Program-made: the position numbers and the translations under genes
Shown: positions 51,030 through 59,485 of the stretch, in pieces
How the letters are laid out: the number at the start of each line of letters is the position of its first letter
Position numbering within the stretch: position 1 is the stretch's first letter
Notes under the pieces: model-generated
Database searches by the model: none
Told to the model about the DNA's origin: nothing
The model's input: the letters and a program-made list of their open reading frames with translations, nothing else
Assembly: GCA_040385525.1 (NCBI GenBank)
Contig: JAZKHE010000005.1
Span: 62,001-126,000 of the forward strand
Reading direction: 5' to 3'
Origin: JAZKHE01 sp040385525
GTDB taxonomy: Bacteria; Bacteroidota; Bacteroidia; UBA4408
DNA length: 64,000 nt

Positions 51030-51776
51030 ATGTTTTTGTTTACATATACTGATTTTTTAATAAAACAGATTGTTATTTCTCTTCTATTGTTTTGTTCAAC
51101 TGAACATCTCTTTTGTCAAGAAATTATTGTGTTGAAATCATACAGTGATAGAAACATTCAAAGACAAAATGGTTTCTATTATTTGAATGATAGTTTAATT
51201 TCAAAAAAAATAATTCCAATTGCTCAACTTAAAATTACAGACGTTGATGTTAAAACTAATATTGAGAAATTGACCAAGACTATTGCAGTAAAGTCTAATT
51301 CGATTGGAGCCAATTCATTTAAAATATTAGAATATAATGATTCACTAAATTTTTTTCTAATTGAGGTTTGTTTCTTAACTGAAGAATTGGTAGCTGAAAA
51401 CAAGATGTTACAAGAAAAAAATATGATTTATGTTTTTGGGAATGTAAAGAGATTAAACAAGAATTGGAATTTTAAACATAACAAATTAAAGATTAGTATT
51501 AAAAGTGGTCAGTATTATAAAATTGATAATAATAAAGAACATTCAACTCGTTTAAACAAAGGAGGTTTTACTGGATCAACAGTTTGGTTAGAGTCTTCAC
51601 CCAATAAACCTTCATCTTATTTTACAATGAGTGGTTTTGGCTTAGTCGATATTTATTCCACTAATTCTCCTTATTATCATAGCGCTACAGGAATAATGTT
51701 TACAACGGGCAAATTAAGATATTTAGATGAAAGTGCTTCAAGACTTTTGATGAAGATGCTATATGAAATGAAATAG
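51030..51776 (+). CDS. Secreted protein, function unknown
   Basis: From ATG 51030 the protein has a signal peptide of about 30 residues (hydrophobic IVISLLLFCSTEHLFCQ). About 215 residues follow with NRDIQRQ-like strands and a C-terminal segment TGSTVWLESSPNKPSSYFTM. No family is recognised. A longer TTG-started frame overlaps ade and is less likely. A bidirectional terminator follows. Confidence 0.55.
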   Translation: MFLFTYTDFLIKQIVISLLLFCSTEHLFCQEIIVLKSYSDRNIQRQNGFYYLNDSLISKKIIPIAQLKITDVDVKTNIEKLTKTIAVKSNSIGANSFKILEYNDSLNFFLIEVCFLTEELVAENKMLQEKNMIYVFGNVKRLNKNWNFKHNKLKISIKSGQYYKIDNNKEHSTRLNKGGFTGSTVWLESSPNKPSSYFTMSGFGLVDIYSTNSPYYHSATGIMFTTGKLRYLDESASRLLMKMLYEMK

Positions 51777-51787
51777 TGTTATAAAAA

Positions 51788-51828
51788 AACGCCTCGTTCC
51801 GATAGTTATCGGAATCGAGGCGTTTTTT
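51788..51828. terminator. Bidirectional terminator between unknown gene and metK
   Basis: AACGCCTCG plus TTCCGAT pairs with ATCGGAA plus CGAGGCGTT (a single T bulge), flanked by A-run and T-run. It serves both converging transcripts. Confidence 0.88.
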
Positions 51829-51847
51829 ATTGAATTATTTACAACAA

Positions 51848-53128
51848 TTAAGCGATAGCTTCTTGTTTTTCAGTAATGTTAAACTCTTTACGTAAAGCAT
51901 CTACTTGGTCTAATTTTTCCCAACCAAATGTCTCGTATTTTTTACCGTTTACTTCTACAACTCCAGGAACTCTTCCCATGTGTCCGTAAGCAGCAGTTTC
52001 AGCATAAATAGGGTTTTTTAAACCAAAACGTTTTACAATTGCACTTGGGCGCATATCAAATATTTTAGCAAAACGAACTGAAATTTCTCCGTCACTTAAT
52101 TTTTTACCTTCTTTATCTTTTACTTTTCCAGTTCCGTAAGTATTTAAATATAAACCTACAGGCTCAGCAACACCAATTGCATAAGCAACTTGCACTAAAG
52201 CTTCGTCGCAAACACCAGCAGCAACTAAGTTTTTAGCAATGTGGCGAGTAGCATAAGCAGCAGAACGATCTACTTTTGAAGAATCTTTTCCAGAGAATGC
52301 GCCACCACCGTGAGCACCACGTCCGCCATAGGTATCAACAATAATTTTTCTTCCTGTTAAGCCAGTATCACCGTGTGGTCCACCAATAACAAATTTACCT
52401 GTTGGATTAATGTGGTACTGAATATCATCACCAAATAATTTTTTAATACGTGGAGGTAATAATTTTTTAACTCTTGGTATTAAAATGTTTATCACCTCGT
52501 CTTTAATTTGTGCTAACATAATATCATCAGTAGCAAAATCATCATGTTGAGTAGATAAAACAATAGTTTCAATTTTTTCTGGTTTACCTTTATCAGTATA
52601 TTGAATAGTTACTTGCGATTTTGCATCTGGACGTAAGTATTTCATTTTTTTACCTTCTCTACGAATTGCAGCTAACTCTTTTAATAATAAATGAGAAAGC
52701 TCTAACGGTAAGGGCATATAGTTATCTGTTTCGCGACTAGCATAACCAAACATCATACCTTGATCGCCAGCACCTTGCTCTTCGTCTTTAGCACGTTCAA
52801 CACCTTGATTAATATCTGATGATTGTTCGTGCAAAGCATTTAAAATTCCGCATGAAACAGAATCGAATTGATATTCTGATTTAGTGTAGCCAATTTTTGC
52901 AATTACGCCACGAGCAATTTTTTGAACATCAACTTTAGCCTTAGCTAAATCGTTGCATTTAATTTCGCCACCAATAACAACAAGTCCAGTAGTTACAAAT
53001 GTTTCGCAAGCTACTTTCGCAGTAGGGTCGTAAGTTAAAAATGCATCAATAATTGCATCAGAAATTTGATCTGCAACTTTATCAGGATGTCCTTCAGAAA
53101 CAGATTCAGAGGTAAATAAGTATGACAT
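51848..53128 (-). CDS. metK: S-adenosylmethionine synthase
   Basis: The enzyme makes SAM from methionine and ATP. N-terminal FTSESVSEGHPDKVADQISD, then DQGMMFGYA, GGPHGDTGLTGRKIIVDTYGG and GGGAFSGKDSSKVDRSAAY are all present. At 426 aa it is full length. The leader is only about 64 bases, too short for a SAM riboswitch. Confidence 0.97.
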   Translation of the reverse strand: MSYLFTSESVSEGHPDKVADQISDAIIDAFLTYDPTAKVACETFVTTGLVVIGGEIKCNDLAKAKVDVQKIARGVIAKIGYTKSEYQFDSVSCGILNALHEQSSDINQGVERAKDEEQGAGDQGMMFGYASRETDNYMPLPLELSHLLLKELAAIRREGKKMKYLRPDAKSQVTIQYTDKGKPEKIETIVLSTQHDDFATDDIMLAQIKDEVINILIPRVKKLLPPRIKKLFGDDIQYHINPTGKFVIGGPHGDTGLTGRKIIVDTYGGRGAHGGGAFSGKDSSKVDRSAAYATRHIAKNLVAAGVCDEALVQVAYAIGVAEPVGLYLNTYGTGKVKDKEGKKLSDGEISVRFAKIFDMRPSAIVKRFGLKNPIYAETAAYGHMGRVPGVVEVNGKKYETFGWEKLDQVDALRKEFNITEKQEAIA

Positions 53129-53152
53129 AATTGTTTTTTAAAAATTAGACAA

Positions 53153-53184
53153 CGAAGATAGTCTTTTTAGATAAAAAAAAGCAA
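53153..53184 (-). promoter_or_regulatory. Promoter for metK
   Basis: On the minus strand TTG (53184-53182), 21-base spacer, TATCTTCG (53160-53153; one mismatch to TAnnTTTG). Confidence 0.5.
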
Positions 53185-53192
53185 AAAACGAA

Positions 53193-54098
53193 CTATTTTG
53201 TTAGTTTTTGGAAAATTTCTTCTAAAGTTTTCTCTTCTTTTTGCATTCCAAGTACTGTTAAATTGTTTTTTATTGCGTATTGAAATAGCTCTTTGCGCAC
53301 ATCAATGTGTTTTTCGGCTTTAATCATCCATGTATTATTTTCGGTGTTTACAGCATCTAAAACTCCAGCAATACTGCGTAATTGTTTTTTATCAGTGGCT
53401 TTATCAAACTCTATTGAAACATAAGCATAATCGTCGCTATTGCTTTGCAATTGGCTTGTTTCGTCGTTTGCAACCAATTTACCTTGTTTAACAATAATAA
53501 CTTTATCACAAATGGCCTTTACTTCTTGCATAATGTGGGTAGAAAAAAGTACTGTTTTTTCTTTACCAATTTGCTTTATTAAGTTTCGTATTTCTGTAAT
53601 TTGGTTAGGGTCTAAACCAGTTGTAGGCTCATCTAAAATTAACACTTTTGGATTGTGAATCATAGCTTGAGCTAAACCAACACGCTGACGATAGCCTTTT
53701 GATAAAGCACCAATTTTTTTATTTTGCTCTACTTGCAAACCAACCGTTTCAATCATTTTTTTAACTTGATTCATTGGTTTGTCAATTTTATGAAGCCCAG
53801 CAATAAATTCTAAATATTCCTTAACGTACATATCTAAATACAAAGGATTGTGCTCTGGCAAGTAACCAACAATTTTGCGTACTTCCATTGATTGCTCCAT
53901 CACATCAAAACCACAAACACTTACGCTACCCGATGTTGGCGGAATAAAGCAAGTAATGATTTTCATCATGGTTGATTTTCCTGCACCGTTTGGCCCCAGA
54001 AATCCTACAATTTGACCAGCGTTAACATTAAAAGAAACATCGTTCAATGCTTTTTGATTTCCGTATAGTTTTGATATGTTTTTTACTTCTATTGACAC
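53193..54098 (-). CDS. gldA: GldA-type ABC transporter ATPase
   Basis: The 301-aa ABC ATPase has Walker A GPNGAGKST (35-43), a GYLPEHNPLYLDMYVKEYL Q-loop region characteristic of GldA-like proteins, signature LSKGYRQRVGLAQAM, Walker B VLILDEPTTGLD and switch FSTHIMQEV. It should energise a gliding-type ABC transporter with GldF and GldG, which are not in this window. It lies divergently from the gldM-like gene. Confidence 0.85.
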   Translation of the reverse strand: MSIEVKNISKLYGNQKALNDVSFNVNAGQIVGFLGPNGAGKSTMMKIITCFIPPTSGSVSVCGFDVMEQSMEVRKIVGYLPEHNPLYLDMYVKEYLEFIAGLHKIDKPMNQVKKMIETVGLQVEQNKKIGALSKGYRQRVGLAQAMIHNPKVLILDEPTTGLDPNQITEIRNLIKQIGKEKTVLFSTHIMQEVKAICDKVIIVKQGKLVANDETSQLQSNSDDYAYVSIEFDKATDKKQLRSIAGVLDAVNTENNTWMIKAEKHIDVRKELFQYAIKNNLTVLGMQKEEKTLEEIFQKLTK

Positions 54099-54442
54099 TT
54101 TTTTTATTTTTTTAATTCCTAATAAATAAAAACAATCATTTAGGAAAAATGACTAGTACGAAGTTAGCGTTTTTTGTAATAATATCATAAACGCACTTTC
54201 TGCTATAATAATGAATGTATGAACTAAACATTCTATCTAATTTTTTTACGAGTCGCTGTATCTTTTTTTTGTTTTTGCATTATGTAGTTAAAATCATCAA
54301 TAATGAAAAAACAATTGAATAGAATAATGCTTTTGCCACCTTAGGTTTTATTGCATTGCGGATGATACAAAATCGCAGCATGTATCTAAAAAATTATAGA
54401 ATAAAAAACAAAATAGTATTTACAATTTAAAAAATAGAAACC
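54099..54442. other. 344-base divergent region between gldA and gldM
   Basis: AT-rich, with short hairpins only (CATTT..AAATG near 54138). No ORF, RNA gene or clear TTG/TAnnTTTG pair is seen. Confidence 0.5.
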
Positions 54443-56146
54443 ATGGCAACAGGAGGCTCACCCCGCGATAAAATGATTGGTATGATGTATTTAGTTTTAA
54501 CCGCTTTATTGGCGATGAATGTATCTAAAGACATTTTAAATTCTTTTATAGTTGTTAACGACGGCTTATCAAAAACCAATCAAGGATTTGAAAATAAAAA
54601 CGCAGATACTTACAATCAGTTTTCTAAATTGAGCGAAAAAGATGCAAAAGCAAAACCTTATTTCGATAGGGCGCAACAAGTGCAAAAGTTGAGTAAAGAA
54701 ATGCGCGATTATATTTTCGATATTAAGAAAAAACTATTGATGGTAATTGATAAAAAAGATGATACGGCCGCTGTTCGTATTCTTAAAACAAATATGTACG
54801 AAATAGATTCGAAAGATAATTATGACGAACCAACTCGTTTGTTAGGTTTGGGCGAGCCTACAAACCCAGCAAAAAAACCTGTTCAAGCTAATGGGCCAAA
54901 CACAGCTTTTCAATTAAAAACTAAAATTGACGAAACAAGAGAAAAATTTTTAAAGCTAATTGCAGATGGCAATGGTGTTAAACTTTTGGCTACAGAAAAA
55001 ACCGCTCTTGAAAAATCAATTAAAACCATTTTAAATACAGATGTTAAACGTATTGATAATGGTGTTGAAGAAGATTGGAGCGCAATTAATTTTTATCATA
55101 TTCCGTTAGTTGCTGCAATAACCAACTTAACAAAAATGGAGTCGGATATAAACAATGCCGAAGCAGATATGGTAAAAACATTAATAGGTGCAGTTGGTGC
55201 AAACGATGTTAAATTCGATCAGTTTGAAGCACGTGTTTTAGCCGGCACAACTTATGTTTTACAAGGCGAAGAATTTAAAGCTGATGTAATACTTGCTGCA
55301 AGTAGTTCAACACAAAAAAATAAAATGATTGTTGGTAATGTTGATACTGTAAAAAAAGAATTAATAGGCAACGGAACTGAGTTACAAATTGTAAGAGGTT
55401 TGGGAAAATACGCTGTAAAAACAACAGGCGAAGGTTTACAAAAATGGGGCGGTATTATTGAAGTAAATAAGCCTGATGGAACGGTAGAAAAATATCCGTT
55501 TCAACATGAGTATATTGTTGCTCGCCCAGCAGCAGCAACCTTTTTAAAAAAGATGAATGTTTTTTATATTGGCGTTGACAATCCAATATTAATAAGCGCT
55601 GCAGGTATTGCCGAAACAAATTTGCAGTACACAATTACTGGCGGTGGTGGAACTATAAAAAAAGGGAAAGACGAAGAAGGCAAAGATTGCTGGATAGCAA
55701 GGGTAACAACACCCACGCAAAAACCCAATTTTGTAACCATAACCGTTAGCGATAAAACAAGTAAAAAAGTATTAGGCACTTTTAATTTTAGAGCAAAATC
55801 GTTGCCAACACCAACAAGTGTTTTGGGTGGACAAAGTGGTACTTTTCCAATGAGAAAATCGTTGTTAAGTGCTTTATCAGGTGTAACTGCTAAAATGGAA
55901 AATTTTGATTTTGAATTCCCAATTAAAATTGTAAGTTTTAAGTATGAAAATTTTAGTGGTGCTAATTCAGCTTCTTATTCAAGCGAAACTAACGACAAAG
56001 GTGTAGCCGTTATGAGTGTAAAAATGAAAGACGACATAAGTAAATTAAAGGCAAATTCAAAAATTTATTTTACTGAAATAAAAGCTTTAATGCCCGATGG
56101 AAAAACACGAACACTGCCAGATATAGGCGTAAAAATTATTTTATAA
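54443..56146 (+). CDS. gldM: GldM/PorM-family type IX secretion motor protein
   Basis: The 567-aa protein has the GldM opening TGGSPRDKMIGMMYLVLTAL (residues 3-22): a short cytoplasmic start and one membrane helix (about 12-32). A helical segment and the periplasmic D1-D4 beta domains follow, including MKKMNVFYIGVDNP-type and FNFRAKSLPTPTSVLGGQSG sequence. GldM forms the rotor/stator of the T9SS and gliding motor with GldL. gldK, gldL and gldN are not adjacent. Either this is a separated gldM or an extra paralogue. Confidence 0.82.
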   Translation: MATGGSPRDKMIGMMYLVLTALLAMNVSKDILNSFIVVNDGLSKTNQGFENKNADTYNQFSKLSEKDAKAKPYFDRAQQVQKLSKEMRDYIFDIKKKLLMVIDKKDDTAAVRILKTNMYEIDSKDNYDEPTRLLGLGEPTNPAKKPVQANGPNTAFQLKTKIDETREKFLKLIADGNGVKLLATEKTALEKSIKTILNTDVKRIDNGVEEDWSAINFYHIPLVAAITNLTKMESDINNAEADMVKTLIGAVGANDVKFDQFEARVLAGTTYVLQGEEFKADVILAASSSTQKNKMIVGNVDTVKKELIGNGTELQIVRGLGKYAVKTTGEGLQKWGGIIEVNKPDGTVEKYPFQHEYIVARPAAATFLKKMNVFYIGVDNPILISAAGIAETNLQYTITGGGGTIKKGKDEEGKDCWIARVTTPTQKPNFVTITVSDKTSKKVLGTFNFRAKSLPTPTSVLGGQSGTFPMRKSLLSALSGVTAKMENFDFEFPIKIVSFKYENFSGANSASYSSETNDKGVAVMSVKMKDDISKLKANSKIYFTEIKALMPDGKTRTLPDIGVKIIL

Positions 56147-56160
56147 GTTAAAAATAAAAA

Positions 56161-56190
56161 AAAGTCTGAGCGCAAGTTCGGACTTTTTTT
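56161..56190 (+). terminator. Intrinsic terminator after gldM
   Basis: AAAGTCTGAGC (56161-56171) pairs with GTTCGGACTTT (56176-56186), with a GCAA tetraloop, followed by a T-run. Confidence 0.87.
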
Positions 56191-56191
56191 A

Positions 56192-56221
56192 TTGAGGTAT
56201 TTTGAAATTACGTTAACTTTG
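56192..56221 (+). promoter_or_regulatory. Promoter for rsgA (leaderless)
   Basis: TTG (56192-56194), 19-base spacer, TAACTTTG (56214-56221), four bases before the ATG. Both boxes are exact. Confidence 0.72.
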
Positions 56222-56225
56222 AACT

Positions 56226-57158
56226 ATGACGGGAACAGTAATAAAATCTACAGGCAGTTGGTATCAAGTAATGATAGCTGATAATAAAATTTACGATTGC
56301 AAAATTAGAGGAAGCTTTAGAATAAAAGGAATAAAAGCAACCAATCCAATTGCAGCTGGAGATATTGTAGATATTGAGCTAGAGCCAGATGAGATGATTG
56401 GGAATATTGTGAAAATTCACGAAAGAAAAAATTATATCATTCGTAAATCAATCAATTTATCTAAGCAAGTACATATTCTTGCAGCCAACATCGATCATGC
56501 TTATTTGGTAGGAAGTATTGCACAACCAAAAATTAAATTTGGATTTATAGATCGCTTTTTGGTAACAGCTGAAGCTTATCATATTCCTGCTACAATTATT
56601 TTAAATAAAACAGATGCTAATACCGAAGAAGATAATGAGTTGATGAAACATTATAAAGAGATGTACGAAAAAATTGGTTACGAAGTAATTTGTATGTCGG
56701 CTTTTAATAATGAAGATGTTGAGCGTTTAAAAATAAAATTGAAAGGAAAAATAAATTTATTTTCGGGCAACTCAGGTGTTGGTAAATCAACATTAATAAA
56801 TAAAATGGAGTTGCAATTAAATTTAAAAACAGCTGAAATATCTACTTCAAACGAAAAAGGAACGCACACCACTACATTTGCAGAAATGCATCCACTAACG
56901 TTTGGCGGCTATATAATTGATACACCAGGTATTAAAGAATTGGGTGTTGTTGATATTGATAAAAAAGAAGTAAGTCATTATTTTTTAGAAATGCGCGAAC
57001 GTTTAAACGATTGTAAGTTTAGCAATTGCACGCATATTAACGAACCGGGTTGTGCAATTAAAAAAGCGGTAGAAGCTGGAGAAATATCGCCTACACGCTA
57101 CAGTAGTTATTTAGATGTTTACGAAAATAGAGAAGAAGAAGAGGATAATAAGTATTAA
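56226..57158 (+). CDS. rsgA: Ribosome small-subunit GTPase RsgA
   Basis: This circularly permuted GTPase matures the 30S subunit. An OB fold (about 1-70) is followed by G4 NKTD, then G1 GNSGVGKST (about 180-188), G3 DTPGIKEL, and a C-terminal zinc motif (CKFSNCTHINEPGCAI). At 310 aa it is normal length. dtd follows after 84 bases, possibly in the same transcript. The promoter abuts the ATG. Confidence 0.96.
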   Translation: MTGTVIKSTGSWYQVMIADNKIYDCKIRGSFRIKGIKATNPIAAGDIVDIELEPDEMIGNIVKIHERKNYIIRKSINLSKQVHILAANIDHAYLVGSIAQPKIKFGFIDRFLVTAEAYHIPATIILNKTDANTEEDNELMKHYKEMYEKIGYEVICMSAFNNEDVERLKIKLKGKINLFSGNSGVGKSTLINKMELQLNLKTAEISTSNEKGTHTTTFAEMHPLTFGGYIIDTPGIKELGVVDIDKKEVSHYFLEMRERLNDCKFSNCTHINEPGCAIKKAVEAGEISPTRYSSYLDVYENREEEEDNKY

Positions 57159-57240
57159 GTTTCAAGTTTATAGTTTTTGGTTTACTGTTTTTAGTTTTGA
57201 AATTGTCTAAAATCTAATATCTCACGTCTAATATCTCATA
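57156..57240. repeat. AT-rich phrase repeat (GTTTTTGGTTT type)
   Basis: AAGTTTCAAGTTTATAG, TTTTTGGTTTACTGTTTTTA and AATCTAATATCTCACGTC are related degenerate phrases between rsgA and dtd. No function is known. Confidence 0.45.
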
Positions 57241-57242
57241 AC

Positions 57243-57695
57243 ATGCGAATAATAATTCAACGAGTAAAAAAAGCATCGGTAACAATTAACGATAAATTAT
57301 TTTCTGAAATTGAAAATGGTTTGCTGGTGTTGTTGGGTGTTGAAGATGCTGATGGCACAGAAGATATTGAGTGGTTAGCAAATAAATTAGTGAGCCTGCG
57401 CATATTTTCAGACGAGAAAGGTTTGATGAATTTATCTGTAAAAGATATTGATGGAGGAATTTTACTAGTGAGTCAGTTTACACTTTTTGCAAGTACAAAA
57501 AAAGGAAATCGCCCATCATTTATTCGTTCTGCAAAACCAGAAATTGCAATTCCTTTATACGAGAAATTTATTATCGAAACACAAAAGCTAATTGCTAAGC
57601 CAATTAAAACCGGAGTGTTTGGCGCCGATATGCAAATTGAATTAATTAACGATGGCCCTGTAACTATTGTAATTGATAGTAAAAACAGAGAGTAA
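57243..57695 (+). CDS. dtd: D-aminoacyl-tRNA deacylase
   Basis: The enzyme hydrolyses D-amino acids wrongly attached to tRNA. VSQFTLFAST (SQxxLF) and GPVTIVIDS near the C-terminus (Gly-Pro cis motif) are the active-site motifs. At 150 aa it is full length. It probably sits downstream of rsgA in one operon. Confidence 0.95.
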   Translation: MRIIIQRVKKASVTINDKLFSEIENGLLVLLGVEDADGTEDIEWLANKLVSLRIFSDEKGLMNLSVKDIDGGILLVSQFTLFASTKKGNRPSFIRSAKPEIAIPLYEKFIIETQKLIAKPIKTGVFGADMQIELINDGPVTIVIDSKNRE

Positions 57696-57902
57696 TTTAA
57701 AATTCAAAAATAAATCCAATAGAAGGAATAACTGATAAGTTTTCATTTTTTTAAACTACTGGTATTCCGTTTGAACCATCTGCTTTTAAAGCCTATGAAA
57801 ATTAGTATGCAGAAATTTAAAATTAATTAAAGTATAATTTTATAAACTTTTTCAGCTAAATTGCGTTAGAATTAACATTGTTAATAGATAAATAGATATG
57901 CT

Positions 57903-58364
57903 ATGAAAAAATTACTTGTTTTATTGTTTGCAATTTTTGCAATTAGTTCGTTTAGAAGTTTGGCTCAAACCGCTCCCACAGAAGGAGATAAGATGTTAGG
58001 TGTATGGGAAGTAGGTAGCGGAAAAGCTAGAGTAAAAGTTACAAAATATGGCGATAAATACGCTGGTAAAATAGTGTGGTTAAAAGAACCTAAATACGAA
58101 GACGGAACCAACAAACGCGACAAAAATAATCCTGATGAAACCAAACGAAATGTGCCATTATTAGGCTATTCTAACTTACTTGGTTTTGTTTACACAGGAA
58201 ATAATACTTGGGAAGAAGGCACAATTTACGACCCAGAAAGCGGAAGTACATACAATTGCACCATTAAATTAATTGACGAAAACACCTTAGATGTTAGAGG
58301 TTATATTGGTGTGCAAATGTTTGGACGTACCGACACTTGGAAACGTATGCAAGTAAAAAAATAA
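57903..58364 (+). CDS. DUF2147 secreted protein
   Basis: A signal peptide (1-21, SLA-Q) is followed by a DUF2147 beta-sandwich: LGVWEVGSGKARVKVTKYGD, KYAGKIVWLKEP, GTIYDPESGSTYNCTIKL and ending GRTDTWKRM. This family is widespread in Bacteroidota and Proteobacteria and its function is unproven. The next gene starts 26 bases later. Confidence 0.87.
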   Translation: MKKLLVLLFAIFAISSFRSLAQTAPTEGDKMLGVWEVGSGKARVKVTKYGDKYAGKIVWLKEPKYEDGTNKRDKNNPDETKRNVPLLGYSNLLGFVYTGNNTWEEGTIYDPESGSTYNCTIKLIDENTLDVRGYIGVQMFGRTDTWKRMQVKK

Positions 58365-58390
58365 TTTATTTAAAGTTGTTTTAGCACTTT

Positions 58391-59407
58391 ATGAAAAAAT
58401 ACATTGTTCTTGGTTTTGCTTTGTTTTCAATTAACGCTTTTGCACAGCAAGATACTGCAGAAGTTGAAGATTTTAGCATGTATGCCGATATGGATGCATC
58501 GCCTAGTAAAACCTATTGCACATCAAAAATTATTGGTAACGCGCCATCAAAATTAGTTTCGTTAGGATTTGATTTTGAAGGACCTTATGATATGAAAATA
58601 GGGAATGGTGGTGTAAATAATGAAGTTGCGTACAATTATGGATTGCGTGGAAGTGCAAATTTTCCGGTAATATCTAATACAAAATGGTTGGTAAATTTAG
58701 GTGTAAATTATTTAGATCATAAATATGCTTTTAAAAATCCATCAGCTTTAAGCAATTTGTTTACTCAATCTCTTTCTGAAACTGGTTTAAGAAGTATGGG
58801 GGCAAACTACACCATTTTTAAGCCTTTAAACGAAAAACATTTTTTGTTGCATCAAAGTAATTTTGATTTGAATGGAGATTATAGTTTCACCAATTTTCAA
58901 AGCGTTAGTACAGTAAAATTTCAAACAGCAGTTTTGTTTGGTTGGAAAAAACACGACCGCAGGCAATTTGCAATTGGTGCGAGCAGAACATATAGAGGCG
59001 GTGAATCTTTAATAATTCCTGTTGTTTTATACAACTATACTTTTCCTAATCGTAAGTGGGGAATTGAAGCACTTGTACCTGCAAGAGCTGCGGTTAGATA
59101 CACCATTAATTCGCGAAACATTATTTTAGGCGGCTTTGAATTAGAAGGTGCTTCGTATTATTTAGGTAATATGCTAAAAAATAATGCTACAATTCCTTAT
59201 TCGCAATTGGAGTTACGCCGTTCTGAGTTAAGAAATAAAATTACGTATGAGTTTTCGGTTTATAAATTTATTTGGATGTCGCTGCAAGTTGGTTACATCT
59301 ACAACTACAAGTTTAAGGTAGATGATGGCGGAAGTACTCCAGTTTACCACAATAAACTAAGTAGTCCGTTTTATGCTAATGTTTCAATAAATTTGGTTTC
59401 GCCATAA
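58391..59407 (+). CDS. Outer-membrane barrel protein (DUF6268-like)
   Basis: A signal peptide (1-18, NAFA-Q) precedes a 320-residue beta-rich protein. Key segments are NYGLRGSANFPVIS, KWLVNLGVNYLDHKYAF, and a C-terminal KFIWMSLQVGYIYNYKFKV. This resembles DUF6268 outer-membrane proteins. The function is unknown. Confidence 0.65.
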   Translation: MKKYIVLGFALFSINAFAQQDTAEVEDFSMYADMDASPSKTYCTSKIIGNAPSKLVSLGFDFEGPYDMKIGNGGVNNEVAYNYGLRGSANFPVISNTKWLVNLGVNYLDHKYAFKNPSALSNLFTQSLSETGLRSMGANYTIFKPLNEKHFLLHQSNFDLNGDYSFTNFQSVSTVKFQTAVLFGWKKHDRRQFAIGASRTYRGGESLIIPVVLYNYTFPNRKWGIEALVPARAAVRYTINSRNIILGGFELEGASYYLGNMLKNNATIPYSQLELRRSELRNKITYEFSVYKFIWMSLQVGYIYNYKFKVDDGGSTPVYHNKLSSPFYANVSINLVSP

Positions 59408-59446
59408 ATTGAAACGCCTATTTTTAGGGCTAAACAAAAATTTGAA

Positions 59447-59483
59447 ATGGAAAAATATGGAATTCAATTCCAAATTTTTCCAT
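59447..59483. repeat. 37-base palindrome, 3' copy flanking the ATPase gene
   Basis: It has 17-base arms, ATGGAAAAATATGGAAT and ATTCCAAATTTTTCCAT, with a 3-base centre. It is identical to 60649-60685 at 35 of 37 positions and lies two bases after the ATPase stop codon. Confidence 0.85.
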
Positions 59484-59485
59484 TT

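Noticed and set aside
53129..53192. Possible SAM riboswitch before metK
   Set aside because: The spacer is only 64 bases and contains a promoter; no SAM-riboswitch helices can be drawn.
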